Positions 41,123 through 49,650 of a stretch of 64,000 bases of DNA are shown piece after piece (the stretch's first letter is position 1; every line of letters starts with the position of its first letter). Under the pieces are notes generated by a model. It was not told the DNA's origin. It did not search any database and worked only from the letters and a program-made list of their open reading frames with translations. This DNA comes from CALJFL01 sp036961205 (GTDB lineage Bacteria > Pseudomonadota > Gammaproteobacteria > Pseudomonadales > Halieaceae): positions 1-64,000 of the forward strand of contig JBALVI010000002.1 of the NCBI GenBank assembly GCA_036961205.1, in the 5' to 3' direction. The position numbers and the translations under genes were made by a program.

Positions 41123-43876
41123 TTAATTCAGGTTGTTACCATCAGCATCGAGCAGCCGAATCTCGCCGATATCCAGAGCTCGCAGTTCAGTCTCGATAGT
41201 TGCCCGATCACCCACCACAACCCATACCAGCTGCTCGGGTTTCAGGGTGCTCCTGGCCGCGGCTGTCACCTGGGGTAGCTGCAGTGCAGTGAGTCTTGCT
41301 GCGTAGTTGTTCCAATAGTCATCATTCAGGTCGTTGGCAACCAGCTTTTGCAGATCGCGCAGCACCGCGGGGCTTGTTTCCCAGCGGCCCGTAAGCGATA
41401 ACACATTAGTTCGCTTGACCCGCTGGAGCTCCTCTTCCATTGCCGGATGTTCACCCACAAACTCTTCGACTTCCCGAAGCATTTCAGCCAGTGCCTGTGC
41501 AGTTTTGTCGCTTTGAACAGGTGCATAGGCCAACCACGGGCGCTGCTTTGCAGTCGCCTTGATAAAGCTACGTGCGCCATAGGACCAACCCTTATCCTCC
41601 CTCAGATTCATGTTGATGCGCGCGCTAAACTGCCCACCCAATATATCGTCCATCGTTTCTATCGCGGTTTCCTGCGGGTTATTCATCGGCGCGATAAGCT
41701 GGCCGGCAAAGATCATGGACTGAACCGCGCCTGGTTTATCGACCAGGTACAGTATCGTGCCAGTAGGAGGCTCAACTACAGGGATGACCTTCTCGGGTAC
41801 CGCCTGTTTGCGCCAGTCGCGAAACAATTTCTCAATTTTGGGCTTGATGTCTGCCACCGTAGTGTCACCGACTACGATCAGTGTCGCATTGTTGGGACGG
41901 AACCAAATCTCATGCCACTGCTTCAGACTGTCTCGGGTAACCGCATTGATAGAGGATTCTGTACCCGAGCCTGTTAGCGGCTTCGCATAAGGGTGACCCT
42001 CGCCGTACAGCAGGGCCGGAAGTACCCTCAGGGCCATGTTCAGCGGCTGGTTTTTTTCTTGCTGGATATTAGCGAGGTACTGGCTACGTATACGCGGCAG
42101 TTCAGCTTCCGGAAACGTCGGGTTCAGAACAACGTCGGCGAAGATCGCCAGTGAATCATCGAGGTTCTCGGTGACCGCAGACATTGTCACGCTGGCGCTA
42201 TCCAGATTTGCTTTGGCTGACAGGGTGGCGCCCAATTGTGCCAGTTCGGCGCTGATGGCTAGCGCATCCCGCTTTTTAGTGCCCTCGTCCAGCATCGACA
42301 TTGCGAAGCTGGCATTGCTGGCCTGGTCGGCGGCATCTGTAGCATAGCCTCCATCGACCATCAGGCTGAGATTTAAGACCGGTATGCTTGAACGCTCTAC
42401 GACAATCACCTCCAGGCCATTGTCGAGAGTGATTCTGGAGAACGGAGTGAAACTGGCTGGCGTAGTTTCAAGCTGCGCTGGAATATCACTGCGATCCGCA
42501 CCCTCGGTGTTTGCCGTAAGTGTTGGATACGGTAGATAGTGGGCTACAAAAGGCGCCTGATTTCCCAGCCACGTCTGTGTAGCTTCCCGGACTTGCTCAG
42601 GTGTAGCCGAAGCTATCTCATCCAGGTATCGCCGATAGCCGGCGGCATCATCACCGTAAACAGCGAACTCGGCGAGCACAGAGGATTTACTGCCGCCGCG
42701 GCCGCCAACTTTTTCAATACCGCGAAGGAATTCTGCGCGCTTCACGGTTTTTACGCGCTGTAGCTCCTGCCGCGATGGACCCTTATCCGCCAACCGCTGT
42801 AGCTCTTCTCTGGCGATACGTTCGACCTCATCGATGTCTTCGCCATCCTTTACCGAAATCTCCAGCAATAGGAGTCCGGCAATCTCGAAGAAATAAGCCC
42901 CGCCATCAAGATCGCTGGCCAGTTGCTCGTCATAAACCAGTCGTTCATACAGGCGCGAGTTCTTGCCGCTTGCCAGAATCTCTGCAGCCAGGCTCAGTTG
43001 CCGCGATTCGGTGGTGCCCCACCGCGGTGCTGACCACGCCAGGTACAGTCTTTCCTGAGGCACTCTGTCCTGCACCGTTACGCGCCGCTCAACGGTGTGC
43101 CGGGGAATCCACTCCTTATGAACAGTCAGTGGCGGGCCAGCCGGAATGTCGCCGAAATAGTGATCGACCTTCTTCAGTACCTCGTCGGCATCAACGTCAC
43201 CCGCAATAACCAGCACCGAGTTGTTCGGGCCGTAATAGGTGCTGAACCATTCGTGCATTTCCTCAAGACTGGCAGCCTCCAGATCTGCCATAGAACCGAT
43301 CGTGCTCCAGGAATAAGGGTGGTCAGGGGGAAAGATCTGTTTCAGTGCCAGTTCAAATATTGAGGAATACGGTTGGTTGTCGCGCTGGCGCTTCTCGTTC
43401 TGCACCACGCCCCGTTGTTCGTCCAGTACCGCCTGGGTTACTGCCTCCAGCATGTGCCCCATTCGATCCGACTCAAGGAACAGCACCCGATCAAGGGCAC
43501 CTACGGGCACCGTTTGGAAGTAATTGGTCCGATCAAACCAGGTGGTGCCATTCAGCCCAGTGGCGCCCATCTGGGTCAGAAAGCTCAGGTAGTCATCAGG
43601 CGCGTTTTCGGAACCCTGGAACATCAGGTGCTCAAACAGATGCGCATAACCGGTTTGTCCTGGTTTCTCGTTCCTGGAGCCCACGTGATACCAGATGTTT
43701 ACCGCGACCACCGGTGCCTTGCGGTCCTCGTGCACGATCAGGGTCAGCCCGTTGGCCAGGGTGAACTTTTTGAAGGGGATAAGTCCCTGATCTTCTGCCT
43801 TAACAGCAGTGGGAAGTGCCAGACTTAGCATGAGTACGTAAAATATAGGCGTGAATAACCTAGAAAGTGATGTCAT
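41123..43876 (-). CDS. two-domain M16-family zinc metalloprotease
   Basis: A 917-residue pitrilysin-like protein with signal peptide (LMLSLALPTAVKA). The N-terminal half carries the inverted zinc motif H79-L-F-E82-H83 and, ~75 residues on, EQRGVVQNEKRQR with the third ligand Glu. The second half repeats the fold without the motif but with a typical R-Y pair region (NMNLREDKGWSYGARSFI). It degrades peptides in the periplasm, each half forming one side of a closed chamber. The start at 43876 is chosen for its signal peptide and AAGGA upstream; the longer frame to 43975 encodes no plausible sequence. Confidence 0.94.
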   Translation of the reverse strand: MTSLSRLFTPIFYVLMLSLALPTAVKAEDQGLIPFKKFTLANGLTLIVHEDRKAPVVAVNIWYHVGSRNEKPGQTGYAHLFEHLMFQGSENAPDDYLSFLTQMGATGLNGTTWFDRTNYFQTVPVGALDRVLFLESDRMGHMLEAVTQAVLDEQRGVVQNEKRQRDNQPYSSIFELALKQIFPPDHPYSWSTIGSMADLEAASLEEMHEWFSTYYGPNNSVLVIAGDVDADEVLKKVDHYFGDIPAGPPLTVHKEWIPRHTVERRVTVQDRVPQERLYLAWSAPRWGTTESRQLSLAAEILASGKNSRLYERLVYDEQLASDLDGGAYFFEIAGLLLLEISVKDGEDIDEVERIAREELQRLADKGPSRQELQRVKTVKRAEFLRGIEKVGGRGGSKSSVLAEFAVYGDDAAGYRRYLDEIASATPEQVREATQTWLGNQAPFVAHYLPYPTLTANTEGADRSDIPAQLETTPASFTPFSRITLDNGLEVIVVERSSIPVLNLSLMVDGGYATDAADQASNASFAMSMLDEGTKKRDALAISAELAQLGATLSAKANLDSASVTMSAVTENLDDSLAIFADVVLNPTFPEAELPRIRSQYLANIQQEKNQPLNMALRVLPALLYGEGHPYAKPLTGSGTESSINAVTRDSLKQWHEIWFRPNNATLIVVGDTTVADIKPKIEKLFRDWRKQAVPEKVIPVVEPPTGTILYLVDKPGAVQSMIFAGQLIAPMNNPQETAIETMDDILGGQFSARINMNLREDKGWSYGARSFIKATAKQRPWLAYAPVQSDKTAQALAEMLREVEEFVGEHPAMEEELQRVKRTNVLSLTGRWETSPAVLRDLQKLVANDLNDDYWNNYAARLTALQLPQVTAAARSTLKPEQLVWVVVGDRATIETELRALDIGEIRLLDADGNNLN

Positions 43877-44130
43877 GAAAGAAGTCCTTGGGCCTGGGTA
43901 AGTGTGTTTGCTCGTGGGCTGGCTAGTATAACGTGTTCGCGAGCATGGAATGGTCCTTCGGCGGAGCTTTGGCAAAAAATGTCCCGAGGCTGGAGCATCC
44001 TGCTCATAACATGATCTTGCGGTTGCAGCGCACCTGGACTAAAGTTTGTTGCCCACCGAGCCTGCTACTAAAAGCATACTAAATTTTGCGCGCGATCAGA
44101 TGGCGCAGTAGTTATACAGAGGAAACTGGA

Positions 44131-44682
44131 ATGCTGACAAGAATCGTTGCCCCCCTGCTGGTCGCGTCGACCATGGCAATAGCATCACCCACTTATGCTA
44201 TTGATGACAATGCCCAGAAAGTACTGATAGGCGCGGCGGCTGTAGCTGGCATTGCCGCTATCATCCACAGCCAGCACCACCACGATGACAGCAAACATCA
44301 TCATGACGAAAAGCGAGAGGCTGCATTTGAGAGGGGCTACCGCGACGGGCTACAAAACGCCCGCTACAACGACTACAAAGATCAGAACGAATACCTCAAG
44401 GGCTATAACGCAGGCATTGATGAAAGACAGGCGCACGTTCACCACAATCAGCAGAATCGGTGGGAGCCAGACAGACACGCCGCCAGCAATCAACTCATGC
44501 ACCAATGTGCCGTAGCCACGGCTCACCACTTTGACGTCTCCCCCGGACACGTGACCCCCATCTCATCGGAGAAGAAAGATCACCACCTTTACAAAATCAA
44601 GCTCAAGTACGGACACCATAAACTTGCTTACTGCTCCATCCACAAAAATGGTGAAATCAAAAAGATCAAACGTGCGGATTAG
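44131..44682 (+). CDS. secreted His-rich protein of unknown function
   Basis: A 183-residue protein with signal peptide (STMAIASPTYA), a hydrophobic glycine/alanine stretch (LIGAAAVAGIAAIIHS) and a histidine cluster HSQHHHDDSKHHHDEKRE. Then come two related repeats, FERGYRDGLQNARYNDYKDQ and YLKGYNAGIDERQ, of the Y-x-x-G-Y-x-x-G type found in small envelope proteins. The last third has two cysteines (HQCAVA, YCSI) and many His. Metal binding is likely by composition. GAGGAAA gives a good ribosome-binding site for ATG 44131. It is 21 bases before the PliI-like gene, probably in one operon. Confidence 0.78.
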   Translation: MLTRIVAPLLVASTMAIASPTYAIDDNAQKVLIGAAAVAGIAAIIHSQHHHDDSKHHHDEKREAAFERGYRDGLQNARYNDYKDQNEYLKGYNAGIDERQAHVHHNQQNRWEPDRHAASNQLMHQCAVATAHHFDVSPGHVTPISSEKKDHHLYKIKLKYGHHKLAYCSIHKNGEIKKIKRAD

Positions 44683-44703
44683 CTGTCAGAAAGGTCGTAG
44701 CGA

Positions 44704-45582
44704 ATGAAATGGATGACGACGGTAGAAAAAGCACTGGTCTTTGTATTTGCAGGCGGCGCTATGTTGGCAGCCAGCGCCCACGCGGACTCGGTGCGCTCTG
44801 AGTGTGGTTTTTCCGAATCATCAGAAACAAGACCCGACAGCACATCGGCTTGCACCTTTTCCCAGCGGCAGGGCTTCATCCGCGTGGCAATCGACGGCGA
44901 GCAGGAATTTCAATTCTCCCCTGTGGGCGACGACCCTGGAAATTATCAGGACCAGAATGAGCACCCCGTTTACCGACTAAGCGGACTGGGAGACACCGGC
45001 CAACTATTCAAGCTGCCGGATTCCTATCTTTACGTTTTTTGGCAGCATGAGCAACTGAATTGCCAGGCGGAACAATTAACCACTGCGGGCCAATGCAAGC
45101 TTCGTTACCGTGACATAGGTTTTGATGTTCAGGCAACAACAGGCAGTTCATTAAATAGTCTGAGTATAGTGCCCTCAGGCCTGGCGATCGATAATGACGA
45201 ACTGACCGCAGAGCTAGATGGTACCGCCTACCGGGCCGAACTGGCCGACCTCGACGGCAATGGTTGGCCAGAGGTTTATGTGTATGTCAGCTCCGCCGGC
45301 AGCGGCAGCTACGGCTCGCTTGTCGCCTATGCGGTAAACCAGGGGAAATCACTGACGCCTATTTACTTGCCGCCACTGGACCAAAATCCCGAGGCAACTA
45401 AAGGCTACATGGGACACGACGAATTTGCCGTAGTAGAGAACCGCCTGGTGCGACGTTTCCCGATCTATTCAGATGGCGATACCAACGCAGCGGCCACCGG
45501 CGGCACCCGACAAATACAGTATCGGCTGGAAGCTGGAGAAGCTGGCTGGACTTTTGTATCGGATCGGGTAGTTGATTACTAG
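44704..45582 (+). CDS. secreted protein with a PliI-like (i-type lysozyme inhibitor) C-terminal domain
   Basis: A 292-residue protein, signal peptide (FAGGAMLAASAHA). Residues ~30-110 form a beta-rich domain with several Cys resembling inhibitor-like secreted domains. From ~165 the sequence fits the PliI family: AELADLDGNGWPEVYVYVSS, AGSGSYGSLVAYAV, YMGHDEFAVVENRLVRRFP, then the typical SDGDTNAAATGGTRQIQYRL. PliI inhibits invertebrate-type lysozyme in the periplasm and protects bacteria in animal hosts. The extra N-terminal domain is not part of the standard protein (~150 residues). The assignment rests on the motif pattern only. Confidence 0.75.
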   Translation: MKWMTTVEKALVFVFAGGAMLAASAHADSVRSECGFSESSETRPDSTSACTFSQRQGFIRVAIDGEQEFQFSPVGDDPGNYQDQNEHPVYRLSGLGDTGQLFKLPDSYLYVFWQHEQLNCQAEQLTTAGQCKLRYRDIGFDVQATTGSSLNSLSIVPSGLAIDNDELTAELDGTAYRAELADLDGNGWPEVYVYVSSAGSGSYGSLVAYAVNQGKSLTPIYLPPLDQNPEATKGYMGHDEFAVVENRLVRRFPIYSDGDTNAAATGGTRQIQYRLEAGEAGWTFVSDRVVDY

Positions 45583-45598
45583 GTGAACTCTGAAACCA

Positions 45599-45800
45599 GG
45601 GGGTCAGATTCCTTGGTCCAAACCAAGGGGTCAGATTCCTTGGTCCTGCAGAACTCGAATAAGCTGAGATTAGCGGATAGCTGAACAGTTGGAGATTCCG
45701 GTTGGAAGCTCAGATGCGTTCATTTCAAGGAATCTGACCCTTTGCATGTTTCAAGGAATCTGACCCTTTGCACTTGTTTCAAGGAATCTGACCCTTTGCA
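45599..45800. repeat. cluster of five REP-like repeats in two orientations
   Basis: The unit GGGTCAGATTCCTTGG occurs twice in forward orientation (from 45601 and 45628) and its complement CAAGGAATCTGACCC three times at 45726-45740, 45752-45766 and 45780-45794, each inside a 24-bp copy starting TTTCAAGG and ending TTTGCA (45723-45746, 45749-45772, 45777-45800). Between the groups lies ~75 bp without pattern. Arms CCTTGGT and ACCAAGG (45611-45628) can also form a small hairpin. Such inverted repeat groups are products of REP-associated transposases. It lies in the gap before the ion-channel gene. Confidence 0.65.
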
Positions 45801-45871
45801 CTCTTTATGGCGACGTTACCGATGTATGCGATACTCCCAGCATAATTAGACCTGACCGGGGTAGCGTTAGA

Positions 45872-46981
45872 ATGCAAAAATTATTGGGATTCCTTGCAGC
45901 CATGTCGATGGCTGCTGTCGCCGCTGGTGCAGGGAATGCTCTAGATCTGTCAGCCCCGGAATCGGAGTTAACAGTCGCTCACAGCAACCAGTTTATAAGT
46001 GCACTGCCACAGCAAGACGGACCTGTAGAGGTCAGCGTTAGTTTTGATCTGCGTGATATCGATCATCTTGATGACGAAGCCGAGACTTTTGAATTTACCG
46101 GAGTAATGAAATTATCATGGCACGACCCCAGACAGGCGTTCGATCCGATATTGGAAGGTAGCAACGAAAAAATATATCAGGGTAATTTCCAATTTAATGA
46201 GGTTTATTCTGGTTGGTTCCCTCAGGTTATTCTGGTGAATGAGTCTGGGCTGTACGAGAAGCACGGTGTCTTGCTGCGCGTGCGTTCAGATGGTTCATTG
46301 AGCCTGTTTGAAACGGTGAATGCGGCAGTAAAAAACAACCTTGATCTTCGGCAATATCCAGTTGACCAACAGCGGTTGCATGCCGTTTTTCATGTGCTTG
46401 GGTTTGACAGTACCGAGATCACCCTCAAGCTGGAGCCCGGTTTTGAAGATGATTATAAGAACATCGCCGAAACAATTCGGTTGTCACAATGGCGACTGAC
46501 GAGGGCCGCGTCCTCGATTGGGACTCGCAACACCCCTTTGATGGGAAAGGGAACCACCACATCGACATTCACTGTCAGTATTGATGTGCAGCGTAGTTCC
46601 TTTTTCATATTGCGCTTGGTCATAATCCCCCTAATAGTAATAGTGATGCTTTCCTGGTCGGTGTTCTGGATGGATAAATCGTCTTTGGGCGATAGAATTA
46701 GTGTCTCATTTATCGGCATACTGACGGCCGTCACATATCAGGTGATAATGAGTGACATCCTTCCAAAGATCTCTTATGCCACGCTGTTTAATGAAGGGTT
46801 CCTGTTCATCAGTTTCTTCATTATGTGCATGACAATCATCGTAAATCTGCGGGTGGGCTATTTGGATCGTCATGGAATGAGCGAAGCTGGAGACCGGCTC
46901 GACTACCGCTGCAGATGGCTGTTTCCTTTGATTTACTTCGGGGCATTACTGGTTGTTGCCTGGATAGCGTCTTTGTTATGA
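45872..46981 (+). CDS. prokaryotic pentameric ligand-gated ion channel (Cys-loop receptor family)
   Basis: A 369-residue protein with signal peptide (AAMSMAAVAAGAGNA). Residues ~45-235 form the beta-sandwich extracellular domain; the loop between strands reads LDLRQYPVDQQRL, equivalent to the eukaryotic C-x-x-D-x-x-x-F-P-x-D-x-Q-x-C loop, with the two cysteines lost as in all bacterial members (GLIC, ELIC). Four membrane helices follow: M1 in FFILRLVIIPLIVIVML, M2 in SVSFIGILTAVTYQVIM, the M2-M3 linker LPKISYATLFN, M3 in GFLFISFFIMCMTIIV, and M4 at the C-terminus. M2 starts after DKSSLGDR. A Glu at the pore entrance, as in cation-selective GLIC, is not evident. Proton or small-molecule gating cannot be decided. 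Confidence 0.88.
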   Translation: MQKLLGFLAAMSMAAVAAGAGNALDLSAPESELTVAHSNQFISALPQQDGPVEVSVSFDLRDIDHLDDEAETFEFTGVMKLSWHDPRQAFDPILEGSNEKIYQGNFQFNEVYSGWFPQVILVNESGLYEKHGVLLRVRSDGSLSLFETVNAAVKNNLDLRQYPVDQQRLHAVFHVLGFDSTEITLKLEPGFEDDYKNIAETIRLSQWRLTRAASSIGTRNTPLMGKGTTTSTFTVSIDVQRSSFFILRLVIIPLIVIVMLSWSVFWMDKSSLGDRISVSFIGILTAVTYQVIMSDILPKISYATLFNEGFLFISFFIMCMTIIVNLRVGYLDRHGMSEAGDRLDYRCRWLFPLIYFGALLVVAWIASLL

Positions 46982-47073
46982 AGGTGTTACTCGGTACCAA
47001 TGCATGGAACCCACCGCACTAACCGAGTGGGCGGGATGGAATCATTACCTTGGTACCAAGCAGAGACTGCGGG

Positions 47074-47655
47074 TCAGTTCGCCGGGCGTTCTGCCCAATC
47101 GATCAGACCGCCGGCAACATGGTCGCCCAGGACCACTGCGCCCTTGTCACCTTGCGGAGCACTTGAACCCCAGCCCAGGCCATTTCTGCAGTCCGAAAAG
47201 TCAGCCAGTTTTGAGCCGCTGCTATTGGTAAGCTCACCGGAAATACAAACCTGGCTCTCGCCAGCACCCAAGCCTATCCATAGTCTCAGATTCTGGCTGC
47301 CTGGATTAAGCTTGGTAAAGCTGCCGGTCAGGTTTAGCGCCTCGCCAGACGGCTCTCCTTCCGACTCATCGAGAGTCACCGCTGTGAACCCCGCCCGTCT
47401 CAACGCTTCAACAATATCAGCGGCCAACAAATGAGGGGCAGATTTGGCCATGGTCCTGGCCGTATCTCTGAATTTAGGATTGCCCAGGTCTGCCTCGGAA
47501 GTACTGAACGTGTGTACATGAATGGCAGTGTTCTTTGACAAATCACCCGTATGTATTTGAAAGTTGTCGAGCTTGCTGTCTGCGTAGGCAACCGTGCTAG
47601 CCAACGCCAACATGCAAGCCGAGATCCCAATCGCAGGTATATTAAATTTACTCAT
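47074..47655 (-). CDS. DUF4410-like secreted protein
   Basis: A 193-residue protein with signal peptide (ACMLALASTVAYA). The C-terminal half, LTGSFTKLNPGSQNLRLWIG followed by LGAGESQVCISGEL, matches the DUF4410 pattern (G-E/S-F-x-x-I-x-x-G-x-x-x-x-R-x-x-x-G-x-G-A-G), an uncharacterised secreted family. Two cysteines (VCISG, SDCRNG) may pair. It lies between the ion channel gene (convergent, 92 bases away) and a secreted amidohydrolase upstream on the same strand, 36 bases away, and is probably co-transcribed with the latter. Confidence 0.72.
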   Translation of the reverse strand: MSKFNIPAIGISACMLALASTVAYADSKLDNFQIHTGDLSKNTAIHVHTFSTSEADLGNPKFRDTARTMAKSAPHLLAADIVEALRRAGFTAVTLDESEGEPSGEALNLTGSFTKLNPGSQNLRLWIGLGAGESQVCISGELTNSSGSKLADFSDCRNGLGWGSSAPQGDKGAVVLGDHVAGGLIDWAERPAN

Positions 47656-47691
47656 AGTCCAGCCTCGATTATTTTAATGTGATTATATTTT

Positions 47692-49611
47692 CTATTTATG
47701 TTCAGAATGCTGACAGAATTTATCGAATGCCTCACGCGTATTGGCGAAGCCGCTTTTTTTAGCAAGTTCCCATGGACGCTCACAGCTCTGTGTCTTTTCA
47801 CACCATGAGTATCCTGCGGCACCAATACAGCCGTGGGCGTCCCGAGCTCCGCCCAGTGCACTACTCTCATTAAGCTTCATTGTCCCCTTATAGATAACGC
47901 CAAGTACTGGAATGTCCTTTAGTTTCTCGGGCGGTATTTTGAAGGGGTTTTGCGCTAGCAAAGTAAACGTCGCTTCTTTCCCTACTTTAATGGAACCAAT
48001 TTTGTCTTCCATGTCGAAAGTTCTGGCCGCGGAAATCGTAACGCCCTTCATTGCCTCGTAAACCGAGATTCTTTGTTCGGGATTCAGTACTTCACCACTG
48101 GCTACCATTCGATTAGCCGCTACCCAGGCAAGCAGCAGAGGGTCTGCCGGAGCCATGGCAAAATCAGAATGCAGCGACAGCGGTATTTTCCGTTTTGTTA
48201 GCTCTTTCAGCGCCACCATGTTCGAGGCCCGCTCGGGACCCATGCCGGTATCACCGTACTTATCAGCCAAAGCCCATAAGTAGTAGGGATTGGCAGAGGC
48301 TTCAATACCCATATCAGCCATTCTCTGGGCCTGCCCTGCATCAAAAAGACCAATGTGCTGAAAGGTTGTTCGATGATCTTTTCGTGGCTTACGCTTAAGC
48401 GCAGCTTCGGTAAAATCCAAATACCGTTCGAAAGCCAGGTCTCCAGTAATATGAATATGAATTTTGTAGTCTCTATCCCACCAGTAATCAAATATCTGCT
48501 GGCCCTGTTCAGGCGGGATAATCCATTCGGCTTTACAGTTAGCACAGTTAACATAGGGCTCCCGCAGCTGCAGAGCCAGAGAATAGATTGCGCCATCTGC
48601 GAACGTTTTGAATTGATTGGGAAGAAACTTTATGAACTCGGTATCGTACTTCCCGGGAAGAGATTCGATGTGATCTGCATAGGCATCATTACCAAGCTGT
48701 TTAGCGAATTGCTCTGGAAAGCCCGCTATTAGGAAAATGGTATACGCTTGTGCCTTTTCTGTACCCTCTAGAAGCACCGCATATTCATCTTCGAAACTGC
48801 TAATGGGAAAACCGGGTTCAGCCATCGCGGTAATACCGTTTTGCAGCATCAATTGTGAGATACGTTGCATACCAAGTTCCAGCATTTCCTTATCGCCAAA
48901 AAATGGTGCCAGCCTTGTTCCCTTCATCACCTGGTAAGCTCTTTCCCAGAAATGATAGTTATCCCAATCGGCCTGTTCGTCCTCTGCTTGCGACAGATCA
49001 CCTTTTTTAACGCCGTATTTCTCAGCGCTTGCAGAGTTCAGATATATCTCGTGGGTTGAGCGCTGCCAAATAATGGTAGGGACATCACCGGTAACTTTAT
49101 CGATATCCTCCAGGGTAATATCACCATGCCATGACTTGTGATATCCCCATATCATAACGGTTTTCGATCTGTCCTCTTTGGACCCGATAATGTCTTTTAT
49201 TGCGTTGAGGTAATTTTGCTTTCCAGAAACTCCGGGGTAGTCTTTATGAGGCATGCGCCACTCGTGGGGAGCAACAATGTCGTTGGCCAGAATAAACGCA
49301 CCTATGGATACCGGGTGCGCATGGGGCTCAATAAAACCAGGCATCATAGTTTGCCCTTGCAGGTTCACCTCCACCGTTTTTCCAGAAAAGTTGTTAACCG
49401 CATTGGCCTTTTTCCCGGCGTAGATAATTTCACCGTCGCGCTCGATTAGTGCTTCCACATACGTCGGTTCGTCACCCTCCATGGTGATAATGTCGCCGCC
49501 AAAATACAGTGTCTGCTGCCGCTCTATATCATCCGTGTTCGCGGCGTTGGCAAACAGTAGAAGCGCCGTAATAAAAAATGAAGTTACCCATGTCTTAAGC
49601 ATGAAGACCAT
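47692..49611 (-). CDS. secreted metal-dependent amidohydrolase (YtcJ-type) with Cys-rich tail
   Basis: A 639-residue protein with signal peptide (LLLFANAANT). Amidohydro_3 features: GGDIITMEG near the start, GQTMMPGFIEPHAHPVS with the metal-binding H-x-H, a metal-binding His in HIHITGDLA, and the terminal KEATFTLLAQNPF, typical of such TIM-barrel enzymes. After the fold ends at ~590 there is an extra tail, AHGCIGAAGYSWCEKTQSCE followed by RPWELAKKSGF, a Cys-rich module found at the end of unrelated secreted bacterial proteins. Hydrolysis of an amide, ester or N-acyl bond is expected; the substrate is unknown. A second family member lies at 61263-62996 and lacks the tail. Confidence 0.9.
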   Translation of the reverse strand: MVFMLKTWVTSFFITALLLFANAANTDDIERQQTLYFGGDIITMEGDEPTYVEALIERDGEIIYAGKKANAVNNFSGKTVEVNLQGQTMMPGFIEPHAHPVSIGAFILANDIVAPHEWRMPHKDYPGVSGKQNYLNAIKDIIGSKEDRSKTVMIWGYHKSWHGDITLEDIDKVTGDVPTIIWQRSTHEIYLNSASAEKYGVKKGDLSQAEDEQADWDNYHFWERAYQVMKGTRLAPFFGDKEMLELGMQRISQLMLQNGITAMAEPGFPISSFEDEYAVLLEGTEKAQAYTIFLIAGFPEQFAKQLGNDAYADHIESLPGKYDTEFIKFLPNQFKTFADGAIYSLALQLREPYVNCANCKAEWIIPPEQGQQIFDYWWDRDYKIHIHITGDLAFERYLDFTEAALKRKPRKDHRTTFQHIGLFDAGQAQRMADMGIEASANPYYLWALADKYGDTGMGPERASNMVALKELTKRKIPLSLHSDFAMAPADPLLLAWVAANRMVASGEVLNPEQRISVYEAMKGVTISAARTFDMEDKIGSIKVGKEATFTLLAQNPFKIPPEKLKDIPVLGVIYKGTMKLNESSALGGARDAHGCIGAAGYSWCEKTQSCERPWELAKKSGFANTREAFDKFCQHSEHK

Positions 49612-49650
49612 CCCAAAAATTCATAATCGAAGATTTCTGTTCGAAGCTGG

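Noticed and set aside
43345..43828. Overlapping plus-strand frames opposite the M16 protease
   Set aside because: Two overlapping frames, both Pro/Arg/His-rich, antisense to the conserved zinc-binding part of the protease.
45599..45800. Possible CRISPR array
   Set aside because: The repeats occur in both orientations, spacers are only 2-12 bases, and no cas gene is in the window.
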